From the NCBI GenBank assembly GCA_002316345.1, contig DCDI01000061.1:29506-45862 (forward strand): DNA of 16,357 bases, read 5' to 3'. A model generated the notes under the pieces. The model was not told the origin of the DNA and ran no database searches. It saw only the letters and a list, made by a program, of their open reading frames with translations. Shown here piece after piece: positions 1 to 7,196 of this stretch. This DNA comes from Phyllobacteriaceae bacterium UBA1059 (GTDB taxonomy: Bacteria > Pseudomonadota > Alphaproteobacteria > Rhizobiales > Rhizobiaceae). A program made the position numbers and the translations under genes. How positions within the stretch are numbered: the first letter of the stretch is position 1; every line of letters begins with the position of its first letter.

Positions 1-367
1 TAAGAGCCTGTCGGTATCAGCACCTGTGGTCCTGCTGTCAGGTGGAGAAACGACCGTCACGATGCGCGGCAAGGGTAGGGGTGGGCGCAACACCGAGTTC
101 TTGCTGTCGTGGGCGATCGGTGTAGAGGGGATGCCCTCTGTGACGGCGCTTGCAGCAGACACAGACGGTCGCGACGGATCCGAGAACAATGCAGGTGCAT
201 TCGCTGATGGAACCACTGTCCAACGCTTGCGCGGCCTAGGTTTAGATGCCGAACGGTTGCTTGATCAAAACGACAGTTATTCTGCCTTCGATGCGCTAGG
301 GGATCTCTTCGTGACCGGACCCACGGGTACGAACGTGAACGATTTTCGTGCAGTTTTTATCGAATAG
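1..367 (+). CDS. Glycerate 2-kinase, MOFRL family (C-terminal fragment)
   Basis: The reading frame is open from base 2 to the TAG at 365-367, so the gene enters from the left edge and only about the last 121 residues are visible. The segment LSGGETTVTMRGKGRGGRN followed by EFLLSWA is the hallmark of the C-terminal MOFRL domain of glycerate/hydroxypyruvate-type kinases (the TtuD/GckA group). These phosphorylate D-glycerate, usually to 2-phosphoglycerate, feeding lower glycolysis from tartrate, glyoxylate or serine breakdown. The later part (AADTDGRDGSENNAGAF, then a C-terminal TGPTGTNVND) also fits the family, where the TDG and GTNVND motifs are conserved. No signal peptide or membrane segment is visible, so a cytoplasmic enzyme is expected. 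It converges on the next gene, whose stop lies only 29 bases away. The internal GTG at 26 is not a real start. Older annotations call such proteins hydroxypyruvate reductase; the kinase role is the better supported one for the family. Confidence 0.9.
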   Translation, partial: KSLSVSAPVVLLSGGETTVTMRGKGRGGRNTEFLLSWAIGVEGMPSVTALAADTDGRDGSENNAGAFADGTTVQRLRGLGLDAERLLDQNDSYSAFDALGDLFVTGPTGTNVNDFRAVFIE

Positions 368-396
368 ATCATCAGCTGGCAGCCTCTGCAGCGAGT

Positions 397-3303
397 TTAT
401 CTTGGTTCGGCAAGCCAAAGGCTCTTGAGCTGATGGCCCGTGCGCCAGACGTCAACCGCGGTCTCGTCGCAGCCCGCCTCAACGGGATCTCGAACCACAC
501 TAAATTCCTCATCAAGAACGGCGCCGAGCAGAAAGCATTCGTCCCTGTACTCGCCACGCTCGGCACTGGCGAGCTTGACCGTCGCCCGAAGAACAATGGC
601 TTCAAGGTTCCGGCCCTTCCAATTCACCACGCCGTAATCCTGGATTGCCACCTGGAGATCACGCGGTTCCCAGCCGCTGGACTGCAGGTCGCTCTTCCAT
701 CCTGTAAATGAAGGAAAGACCTGTTTGACGTCGATCGCCGACGGTTCGCTACGGTTTGCAGGCTCCTGAAGAACGACCTCTCGCAGGCCTCCCGTAAACC
801 GGTTTATGGCAGCCGTAGCAGCGGCCCTGTTGGAAGACTGAAGTTCGAGCTGCCTCGTAGCACGTGTCTCCTGTTCCTCGCGGAGGCGTTGAGCTTCGAT
901 CCTTTGCTCTTCCTCAAGAGCCACCCGCCTTGCTTCAGCTGCGCGGACTGCTTCTTCACGAGCCATCTTCAAAGCGCTCTCTGCTGCTGCCAGTTCACTT
1001 TGCTCCAGCCAGACGGGTGCATAGGAGAACGTGATGCCGTCGCGCTCCAGCGCATCGACGACCATTTTCAGCGAGGCCCTGCTGCCGTAGAAAACCTCGC
1101 ACTGGCCTTTGCGCAGGAATTCGTAGCCGACGTCGAGACTCTCGATCCTGACGCGATCCTCGAATGGAGGAGCGAGCCCGGCAAACTCGGCAAGCTCGCG
1201 GAGCTTGCCTTCGTGCAGTTCGCGCTCCTGTTCAATCACGGCGCAGATCGTATTAGCCCGCCCGTCCAAGAAAATGCTGCCATAGCCCTCCCGCGATCCT
1301 TGCTGCACATCGCGGGCAAGGCCTGCGACAAACGCGTCGTCACGGTCCAACCGCGCCTTTAGTTCAGCAAACTGAATGGGCTCGAACGGCTTTACGACAC
1401 CACGTTCAAGAGCGTCGAGAATCCCCATGGCTAGGCTTGTCTGCGCTTCGCTGAACTTCCGCTTTTGAATAAGCAAAAGGTCAACTTCCTTGAGGGTTTC
1501 CGCGCTGCAGGCGGTACCGCTGATCGCCACCACCTTCCCACCCAGAGGCGCCACAGCGGCACGAAGCACGCGTTCAAGGGAAGCTGTACGATCCATACCC
1601 AGCAGACAGACCGCAGCTGTTCCTTTCGTAAGCGAGTAGTTTCCGGTGAGGGTCCTCAGCAGCGACGGCGCAGTCGGGCTGGCGTTGTACAGCACGGCGA
1701 CATCGTCCAGGGAGCCTTCAAGGAGAACCTTGTTGGCGTTTGTGACCGTTACTGGCGCTCTTGCCGCAGGAGACTGGCCCTTGTCTTCGTTCGACGCAAC
1801 TCTCAGCTCGTTCAGATCTGCCTCAAGATTGCGCGATGTAATCAACGAACGCACCCCATCGCGCGCTTCTGAAAGCGCATCCAGGTCGTTCGAGCCAAGC
1901 ACGGCATCGACGGCCTTCAGCTCGCCGACGACATCCGGCAGCTTGGGCGACGTGAGATGGGTCGACGCCCAACGAGACAGGAGATCCTTGGTTGTTCTCA
2001 ACTCAGCAAGGATCGACAGCACCTCTGCGTTGCGCGCTTCGGCGCGTTCGTTCTTCCGCACTTCCGAAAATGGAGGAAAGCCTGGAACATCCGAAAGCAG
2101 GCTGGCAAATCGCGCAGTCGAGGCTTCGAGCGAAGCTGCGCCACCTGACTTGATCTCTGCCGAAAGGGTAGACGCCCGATCCGCTATTTCCACGATGTTG
2201 GGTATATCGCGATTAAGTTTTAAAAAGGCCTCGGCATCGGAAAGCATGACCTCAGCAGAAGCTCGCGCAGCCTTGAGCTTGGCTGCCTCCGCCTTCGCGA
2301 AGGACGCCTTGTCAGAATAGCCTCCTTGTAGAGCTGTGCGGTACTCGCCGATCGTATCAAAACCGGATGACTGGAAGCTCTCGTACTCTGCCTTGGATCG
2401 GGCTCCAATTCTTTGTGCAGCCTTCATCTGGTAGGCGGAGACGAAGCCCCCTTGTTGAGCCTGCAGGTACTCATCGTTGTTGCTGAAGCCTCCTTGGCTC
2501 GCAGCTTCGTAGTCACGCTGAGTTGAGAAGCCGAGGGTCTTGGCCTGCCGGAAGATGACTTCGGTAGGAAAGCCGCCCTTCCGCGCTTCCGTAAAAGATT
2601 GCGCATCATCGAAGCCAGATGAATTTGCCATTCGGCGTTCTTCTTCACTTCGGAAGCCATCGCCTGCATTGCGTTCGATCTCGGCCAAGCTGACGTCTGT
2701 CAGAAGGTCGCCGGGAGGCGTTCCAAAAGCTGCCAAATAGCGACGGAATGCCGTCACCGTCGACGGGCCGATCAGTCCGTCGACGGGACCATTATAGAAA
2801 GAGAGGCGGCTCATTGAGGCCTGCAGGCGCCGCACCGACGACAGATAGGTCTGCTGGTTCATCAGGTCGAGCGACGAATTGGGTTCGTAGCTATGCCAGA
2901 CAACGTTCTGGAGGCTGTCGCCCTTTGATAGAAAAGCATCATCCGGGATGAGGCGCAGACCAATGAGAGCTTCAAGATTCGCTTTGGCCTTATCTGCCTT
3001 TAAAGTCCCGGCCAAGATAGCGAACACACCGTTGCGGCTTTCCACAACCAGAAGCGGACCGAGTGTTCGACCGTAAGACATTGCCAGACCGATCGCTTCA
3101 CTCGCGGTGGGACGACTGGAGATGATCAACCAGAGGGTTGAGCTTTCAGGAGGTCTAAGGGCGACCGAGTGAAGATAAGAGCGATCGATAGGCAAAGATG
3201 CCCGCGCTTGTGGTCCAACGTTTCCGCTGTAAGCATAAGAGGTACAGGTTAACGTCGCCGCCGTGACGGCGACCGTCGAAACGAGTCTTAGCCTAAGACG
3301 CAC
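397..3303 (-). CDS. Exported peptidoglycan-binding repeat protein with coiled coil
   Basis: This is a 968-residue protein if started at the GTG at 3303-3301. That start has GGAG at 3314-3311, seven bases upstream; the in-frame GTG at 3318 (973 residues) has no visible ribosome site. Residue numbers here count from the 3318 start. An Arg-rich n-region and hydrophobic core (about 6-30, ending near SYAYS) look like a signal peptide. Residues about 159-218 match a PG_binding_1 domain (VRRLQ...FYNGPVDGLIGPSTVTAFRRY). Residues 221-346 are nine ungapped 14-residue repeats. Residues 347-515 are helix-rich. About 565-770 is an alpha/beta-looking region with weak resemblance to periplasmic binding proteins (KGQCEVFYGS). 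Residues 773-838 are a charged coiled coil rich in Glu, Arg and Ala, and 840-973 is an unrecognised C-terminal domain. A periplasmic, cell-wall-associated role is inferred; the biochemical function is unknown. It stands alone on this strand, converging on the glycerate kinase gene. Confidence 0.85.
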   Translation of the reverse strand: MRLRLRLVSTVAVTAATLTCTSYAYSGNVGPQARASLPIDRSYLHSVALRPPESSTLWLIISSRPTASEAIGLAMSYGRTLGPLLVVESRNGVFAILAGTLKADKAKANLEALIGLRLIPDDAFLSKGDSLQNVVWHSYEPNSSLDLMNQQTYLSSVRRLQASMSRLSFYNGPVDGLIGPSTVTAFRRYLAAFGTPPGDLLTDVSLAEIERNAGDGFRSEEERRMANSSGFDDAQSFTEARKGGFPTEVIFRQAKTLGFSTQRDYEAASQGGFSNNDEYLQAQQGGFVSAYQMKAAQRIGARSKAEYESFQSSGFDTIGEYRTALQGGYSDKASFAKAEAAKLKAARASAEVMLSDAEAFLKLNRDIPNIVEIADRASTLSAEIKSGGAASLEASTARFASLLSDVPGFPPFSEVRKNERAEARNAEVLSILAELRTTKDLLSRWASTHLTSPKLPDVVGELKAVDAVLGSNDLDALSEARDGVRSLITSRNLEADLNELRVASNEDKGQSPAARAPVTVTNANKVLLEGSLDDVAVLYNASPTAPSLLRTLTGNYSLTKGTAAVCLLGMDRTASLERVLRAAVAPLGGKVVAISGTACSAETLKEVDLLLIQKRKFSEAQTSLAMGILDALERGVVKPFEPIQFAELKARLDRDDAFVAGLARDVQQGSREGYGSIFLDGRANTICAVIEQERELHEGKLRELAEFAGLAPPFEDRVRIESLDVGYEFLRKGQCEVFYGSRASLKMVVDALERDGITFSYAPVWLEQSELAAAESALKMAREEAVRAAEARRVALEEEQRIEAQRLREEQETRATRQLELQSSNRAAATAAINRFTGGLREVVLQEPANRSEPSAIDVKQVFPSFTGWKSDLQSSGWEPRDLQVAIQDYGVVNWKGRNLEAIVLRATVKLASAERGEYRDECFLLGAVLDEEFSVVRDPVEAGCDETAVDVWRTGHQLKSLWLAEPR
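2281..2658 (-). repeat. Nine tandem 42-bp units encoding 14-residue repeats
   Basis: Nine consecutive units of exactly 14 residues run without gaps through residues 221-346 (numbered from the 3318 start). Units begin with Gly at 221, 235, 249, 263, 277, 291, 305, 319 and 333. Examples are GFDDAQSFTEARKG, GFSTQRDYEAASQG, GFSNNDEYLQAQQG and GFDTIGEYRTALQG. The consensus is G-F/Y-x5-E/x-Y/F-x2-A-x3, with an aromatic at position 8 and Ala typically at position 11. At DNA level only short pieces such as gaagcctcctt are shared, so the repetition is kept at protein level. The pattern suggests short helices joined by Gly-aromatic turns. Confidence 0.85.
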
Positions 3304-3747
3304 CGCACAACTCCGCACAGGACAACAGCGACTACTTCAAACATCTGACTTCTGAGATGTCTATTGTGGATCGACTTGCTTGATGCCTTTGGTCAAATAC
3401 CCTGAAGATGTTGCAAACTTGCATCGAGTCAGTCAGGATTGCCTTGCGGCTAAAAATCTACCAATTTGTTGATGGATAGATGGAAGAAGGCGAACTGGCC
3501 GCTTAGGTTAACTTGGGCAGCAGCGAACATGGCGAACCCGATGTCGCCTGATAGAGAAAACGGCTCGTAAACATCTTTGTTCGTTGTAGGCTTAGTTGGT
3601 TTTATTAGTTTTGGCATACATAGGATCAGTTGGAGCCTTGCCTTCTTGGTAGCTTCACGGGTTAATCTTTAACACCGTGCCATCTTTCTCTGCCGATGCG
3701 CCGACCCTACTGCCTGTCATACTTGGCGCAGCATCCGACATTTGAGC
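3304..3747. other. Non-coding gap between two minus-strand genes
   Basis: About 440 bases lie between the start of the repeat-protein gene and the stop of the IclR gene. I see no credible coding frame and no tRNA or structured RNA. The region is visibly more AT-rich than its neighbours. It should hold the promoter of the repeat-protein gene: reading leftward, a TTGACC element lies near 3390, but no convincing -10 follows, so I do not call a promoter. The one clear structure is the imperfect inverted repeat at 3656-3679. Confidence 0.5.
3656..3679. repeat. Near-perfect inverted repeat in the gap after the IclR gene
   Basis: CACGGGTTAA, then TCT, then TTAAC-A-CCGTG: ten base pairs with one bulged A and a three-base loop. 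It lies about 70 bases beyond the stop of the minus-strand IclR gene. Neither strand shows a proper T-run after it, although the plus-strand side is followed by pyrimidine-rich sequence. It could be a weak terminator or a protein-binding palindrome for the repeat-protein gene; I cannot decide. Confidence 0.4.
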
Positions 3748-4512
3748 CTACCAGCCCAGCCCGGCCGAGATCTTACGGGCGGCGTCTTTCAACAACAGGA
3801 TGAAGCGGTCGACATCGCTCCTTTGTGTGCGGAAGGCTGGAGCACCTACGTTGACAGCCGCGATCACCGACCCGTCGAAAGCAAGAACCGGCACCGATAC
3901 GGAAACAAGCTGTTCGCTGACTTCCCCGTAACTGACACAAAAGCCCTGATTTCGGATCTTATCCAATTCCGCGATCAGCTTAGCGCGGTCAGTGATGGTT
4001 CGCTTAGTTAACCGAGGAAGCACTTCCGGGATCATCTGCGACTGAACTTGCGGGTGTAGGAAGGCGAGCAGAACTTTGTAGGAACCTGCGCTCAAAGGCC
4101 GACGCCGTCCGATCATAGCCTGCACCCGCAAGTCCCGCATCGGTTCAAACTTCGCGATGCAGAGGGACTCACCGTTGTCGATGATACGGAGCTGCGTCGT
4201 TTCATTCGCCTTCTGACCGACCTCTTCAAGGATCGGATTTGCGATACGTACCAGATCAACCTGCGTCGATGCCGCCGTCCCAATGACGATCGCTGTCGTG
4301 CCAAGGCGATAGGTTCCAGCTTCGCTCTTCCTCACCAGCCCACGCCGTTCCATTGTGCGTAACATCCGCAAAATTCTTGGCTTGGTCTCACCCAATGAGC
4401 GGGCAATCTCTGTTAGTCGAACGTCAGGAGTTTGTGCCACGCTTAACAAGACGTCGAGACATACGTTAACTGATTGAAGAACGCCGCTTTCCGGTGCTTT
4501 CTCTAGGGGCAT
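3748..4512 (-). CDS. IclR-family transcriptional regulator
   Basis: This is a 254-residue protein, the usual IclR length, when started at the ATG at 4512-4510, preceded by a GAGAGAG stretch. The frame stays open upstream to 4629, but the extra 39 residues are basic, unlike the family, and run through the presumed operator region. Residues about 10-70 form the winged helix-turn-helix (VCLDVLLSVA, LTEIARSLGE, LRTMERRGLV, YRLG). Residues about 85-250 form the GAF-like effector domain, with typical IclR phrases such as GFCVSYGE and SVSVPV near 190-209. Such proteins bind a small metabolite and repress or activate neighbouring catabolic genes. It is divergent from the importer operon beginning at 4704, with 191 bases between the two starts, so local control of that operon is the natural inference. 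The inducer cannot be told from sequence. Confidence 0.93.
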   Translation of the reverse strand: MPLEKAPESGVLQSVNVCLDVLLSVAQTPDVRLTEIARSLGETKPRILRMLRTMERRGLVRKSEAGTYRLGTTAIVIGTAASTQVDLVRIANPILEEVGQKANETTQLRIIDNGESLCIAKFEPMRDLRVQAMIGRRRPLSAGSYKVLLAFLHPQVQSQMIPEVLPRLTKRTITDRAKLIAELDKIRNQGFCVSYGEVSEQLVSVSVPVLAFDGSVIAAVNVGAPAFRTQRSDVDRFILLLKDAARKISAGLGW

Positions 4513-4554
4513 GATGTCTCTCTCGGTCAACTTAGATCGTGGCGAAAAAGCCAT

Positions 4555-4579
4555 CGTAAGCCGGTTACGGTGTACGTAA
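4555..4579. promoter_or_regulatory. Candidate IclR operator: three phased half-sites
   Basis: CGTAA (4555-4559), TTACG (4565-4569) and CGTAA (4575-4579) alternate in orientation, and each start is exactly 10 bases from the next. They give two overlapping inverted repeats sharing the middle half-site; the right one extends to GTTACG-GTGTA-CGTAAC (4564-4580). A 9-base word overlapping this cluster, GCCGGTTAC (4560-4568), recurs at 4614-4622. The cluster lies between the divergent IclR gene and the importer operon, just upstream of a TTGACA at 4596. Assignment to the IclR protein is inference. Confidence 0.55.
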
Positions 4580-4595
4580 CACTCATGATTCTGGT

Positions 4596-4625
4596 TTGAC
4601 AGCCTTCTTTTCCGCCGGTTACCAA
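4596..4625 (+). promoter_or_regulatory. Possible sigma-70 promoter of the importer operon
   Basis: A perfect TTGACA is at 4596-4601. The best -10 at a spacing of 18 is TACCAA (4620-4625), which is poor. The second copy of GCCGGTTAC (4614-4622) overlaps the spacer and -10, as would suit regulation by a bound protein. The position, about 80-100 bases before the first gene, is reasonable. The weak -10 keeps confidence low. Confidence 0.35.
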
Positions 4626-4658
4626 TCATCCCTATGAGCGGTCGGGAACCCGCTTTAG

Positions 4659-4676
4659 CCGATCTGCTGAGATCGG
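4659..4676 (+). promoter_or_regulatory. Leader hairpin before the solute-binding protein gene
   Basis: CCGATCT-GCTG-AGATCGG is a perfect 7-bp stem with a 4-base loop, ending 27 bases before the chosen ATG. If transcription begins near the candidate promoter it would lie in the 5' untranslated leader. It could stabilise the mRNA or be a protein-binding palindrome; no T-run follows, so it is not a terminator. Confidence 0.4.
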
Positions 4677-4703
4677 AACGAACCTAGAACTGGGATGGAA
4701 CCA

Positions 4704-6278
4704 ATGACCGCCAAAGTCTTACAGCGGGCAGCGATCGCGCTGCTCGGCACGATCGCTATTCCTGCAATGGCTTCTGCACAGGAAACGCCGCTGACGATCG
4801 GCATGTCGACGACACCGACGACGCTCGACCCGCATGAGGATAGTTCCGCGCCAAACAATGCCACGTCGCGCCACATCTGGGACAGCCTCATCAATCTCAC
4901 GGGCAAATCCAGCAATGAGCCGGAACTCGCTACGGATTGGAAGGCCGTCGACGATACCCATTGGGAGTTCAAACTGCGCGAGGGCGTCAAATTCCATGAT
5001 GGCAGCGACTTCAATGCCGATGATGTCGTCGCCTCTCTTCTTCGTGCCCGCGACAAGCCAAGCCAAGGTTTTGCGTCATATACCCGCAACATCACCAATG
5101 TGACGGCCAAAGATCCGCTGACGATCGTTATCGAAACCAAGGTGCCCGATCCGCTTCTGCTGAACTCCGTCAGCCGCATCCGCATCATTAGCGCAGATTG
5201 CAAGGACGCTCCGGTTCAAGACTTCGACAATGGCAAATGCGCCATCGGAACCGGCGCTTATTCTTTCGTGTCGTACCAGCCGGGCAGCAACCTGACAGTC
5301 AAGCGCAACGACAGCTACTTCGCTGGCGCATCACATTGGTCTAACGTCACCTTGCGCTTCCTGCCGGACGACGGCGCACGTTTGGCTTCACTCTTGTCCA
5401 ACGAAATCGACATCATCGAGACCCTCCCGGCAGATGGCATGGAGCGTGTTGCATCGAGCGGCAATTTGCAGATCATCAATGGGCAGTCGTCCCGATTTGC
5501 GTATCTCGGCTTGGATGTCAGTCGCGACGTTGCTGCTTTCGCGACCGCAGCAGATGGCTCACCGCTCGACAAGAATCCCTTCAAGGACGAGCGGGTCCGC
5601 AAGGCCCTGCTGATGTCGATCAACCGTGATGCGATCGTTGAGCGCATCATGCAAAAGAACGGCACGGTCGCCGACCAGTTCGTTGCTGAAGGTTATGCCG
5701 GGCATTCGGACAAGGTTGAGAAGGTCGCCTACGATCCTGCTGCAGCCAAGGCGCTTCTCGCAGAGGCAGGCTATCCTGATGGGTTCAGCCTGACCTTGCA
5801 TGGTCCGGCCGGGCGCTACGTCAAGGATGCCGAGATTTTGCAGGCTGTCGGCCAGATGTTCACGCGGATCGGCATCAAGTCCAAGGTCGAGGTGCTGCCG
5901 TGGGCGATGTACTCCGACAAGTACTCCAGCGGCGACTTCAGTTTCTTCTTCGGTGCCTGGGGCGTCAACACTGGCGAGACAACGAACCCGACGGTCGCCC
6001 TTGTTGCCACACGCGATGAGAAGAAGGGCACTGGTCGGTACAATGGCGGTGGCATTTCCGATCCGAAGATCGATGAAGTCCTGGCCAAGGCAAGCTCCAC
6101 CCTCGACGAAGCGGAACGTAAGCCGTTGCTGGAAGAGCTGTCCACACAGACGTTCAACAACCTCTGGCTCCTTCCCATGCACTACGAGAACGTCGTTCTC
6201 GGTGCAAAGAAGAGCGTGTCCTACGCTCCGCGCGGTGACAAATACACGCTCGCCTACGAAGTGAAGCCAGAGAACTGA
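4704..6278 (+). CDS. ABC importer solute-binding protein, family 5 (DppA/OppA-like)
   Basis: This 524-residue periplasmic binding protein captures the substrate and delivers it to the permeases encoded downstream. The signal peptide runs to about residue 25, with a hydrophobic core (IALLGTIAIPAMA) and an ASA cleavage site before QET. The mature part opens with the family-5 signature (TTLDP, then IWDSLINL), followed by WEFKLREGVKFHDG and DVVASLLRA. Two cysteines (CKDAPVQDFDNGKC) may form a disulfide. The ATG at 4704 is preferred because GGGA lies eight bases upstream; an in-frame ATG at 4695 would add three residues (MEP). Family 5 binds di- and oligopeptides, nickel, opines, glutathione and assorted amides, so the ligand cannot be read from family membership. 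It is the first gene of the operon and is followed by a strong hairpin that probably favours its higher expression relative to the downstream genes. Confidence 0.93.
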   Translation: MTAKVLQRAAIALLGTIAIPAMASAQETPLTIGMSTTPTTLDPHEDSSAPNNATSRHIWDSLINLTGKSSNEPELATDWKAVDDTHWEFKLREGVKFHDGSDFNADDVVASLLRARDKPSQGFASYTRNITNVTAKDPLTIVIETKVPDPLLLNSVSRIRIISADCKDAPVQDFDNGKCAIGTGAYSFVSYQPGSNLTVKRNDSYFAGASHWSNVTLRFLPDDGARLASLLSNEIDIIETLPADGMERVASSGNLQIINGQSSRFAYLGLDVSRDVAAFATAADGSPLDKNPFKDERVRKALLMSINRDAIVERIMQKNGTVADQFVAEGYAGHSDKVEKVAYDPAAAKALLAEAGYPDGFSLTLHGPAGRYVKDAEILQAVGQMFTRIGIKSKVEVLPWAMYSDKYSSGDFSFFFGAWGVNTGETTNPTVALVATRDEKKGTGRYNGGGISDPKIDEVLAKASSTLDEAERKPLLEELSTQTFNNLWLLPMHYENVVLGAKKSVSYAPRGDKYTLAYEVKPEN

Positions 6279-6281
6279 TCT

Positions 6282-6315
6282 TGATCGGGGGCTGCGTTCA
6301 GGCAGCCCCCGATCA
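6282..6315 (+). terminator. 14-bp perfect hairpin between binding protein and enzyme genes
   Basis: TGATCGGGGGCTGC pairs perfectly with GCAGCCCCCGATCA around a 6-base loop (GTTCAG), starting three bases after the binding-protein stop. There is no T-run after it, so full intrinsic termination is unlikely. Such intercistronic hairpins commonly protect the binding-protein message from 3' decay or give partial attenuation, which would yield excess binding protein over membrane parts. Confidence 0.7.
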
Positions 6316-6341
6316 TCCCAGGCTTATCCCAGGAGACATCC

Positions 6342-7196
6342 ATGCAGGAACTCGGAACGGGCGAGGCGATTGCCCGCGCGAAGGCCGTCTATGACTATGG
6401 CCATACGGCAATCTTCGCGTCCAAGAGCGATCCGCGGCTTCACCTGGCCCTTTATATTCCGCCGACGGCCTCCGAAGGCCGCAAGCTTGATCTGCTGGTT
6501 GCGGTGCATGGAACCAGCCGGACGTCGGCCTTCGATTTCCTGAACGGCTTTGCCGAATTCGGCCTCTATAACGATTGCGCCATTCTAGCTCCCATCTTTC
6601 CAGTCGGAGTCTTCGGCGATGGCGCTCGCTCAGGCTACAAGTTCCTGGAAGAAGGGGACATCCGGTACGATCAGGCTGTGATCGCCATGGTCGAGGAGAT
6701 GGCTGAGAAGTACGGGCAAGACTGGTCGACCTTCGCCATGTTCGGCTTTTCGGGCGGTGGACATTTCACGCATCGTTTCGCGATCCTGCATCCAGAAAAG
6801 CTGTGGGCTGCCTCCGTAGGCGCACCCGGTTCGGTCACGCTGCTTGATCCGACCCGCGACTGGTGGGTGGGCGTGCGCGATCTGGAAGCCCGCTTTGGAA
6901 AGCCGTTCAAGCCGGAGGAACTCGCCAAGATCCCGGTCCAGATGGTTGTAGGGGACGCCGACCTGGAAAACTGGGAAATTACCCATAAGCCAGGCGGCCG
7001 CTACTACATGGAAGGCGCCAACGATGCAGGGCAGACTCGGCCGGAACGCCTTTCGGCGCTTGCTCAGTCATTCCGTGAGGCAGGCGTTCAGGTCACCCTG
7101 GATGTCGTGAAGGGCGTGTCCCACGACCGCATCAAGGTGCTCGGTCACGTCAAAGCCTTCTTAACGAAAGTGCTGAGCGAGCGGCGCCAGAAATGA
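6342..7196 (+). CDS. Alpha/beta-hydrolase (esterase/amidase-like)
   Basis: This 284-residue protein starts at 6342, with AGGAG at 6331-6335 six bases upstream. The fold is recognisable: an early strand with an HG motif (LLVAVHGTSR, residues 51-60, an oxyanion-loop position), the nucleophile elbow GFSGGG with Ser137, an acid candidate in VGDADLE (Asp205 or Asp207), and a catalytic His261 in GVSHD. No signal peptide or membrane segment is present, so it should act in the cytoplasm on imported material. The exact reaction (ester, amide or lactone cleavage) is not determined by the motifs. Its TGA overlaps the ATG of the next gene (ATGA at 7193-7196), which argues for translational coupling and a shared pathway with the GGT-like enzyme. 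Confidence 0.85.
   Translation: MQELGTGEAIARAKAVYDYGHTAIFASKSDPRLHLALYIPPTASEGRKLDLLVAVHGTSRTSAFDFLNGFAEFGLYNDCAILAPIFPVGVFGDGARSGYKFLEEGDIRYDQAVIAMVEEMAEKYGQDWSTFAMFGFSGGGHFTHRFAILHPEKLWAASVGAPGSVTLLDPTRDWWVGVRDLEARFGKPFKPEELAKIPVQMVVGDADLENWEITHKPGGRYYMEGANDAGQTRPERLSALAQSFREAGVQVTLDVVKGVSHDRIKVLGHVKAFLTKVLSERRQK

Noticed and set aside
370..435. CATCAGCT ... AGCTGATG inverted repeat around the converging stops of the first two genes
   Set aside because: The 8-base arms are 50 bases apart, the right arm is inside coding sequence, and no T-run follows; chance is as likely as a bidirectional terminator.
1646..2320. 224-residue open frame on the plus strand
   Set aside because: Lies opposite the repeat-protein gene, is Ser/Arg/Ala-rich with no domain, and the minus-strand frame has clear domains.
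2281..2658. 42-bp periodicity as a possible CRISPR or DNA repeat array
   Set aside because: DNA units share only short pieces while the protein repeat is exact in length; the periodicity is explained by the coding repeat.
4513..4629. N-terminal extension of the IclR regulator
   Set aside because: Adds 39 basic residues not seen in the family and would make the operator region coding; the ATG at 4512 gives the usual length.
5559..6182. 207-residue minus-strand frame opposite the binding protein
   Set aside because: No ribosome site or family features; fully covered by a secure gene on the other strand.
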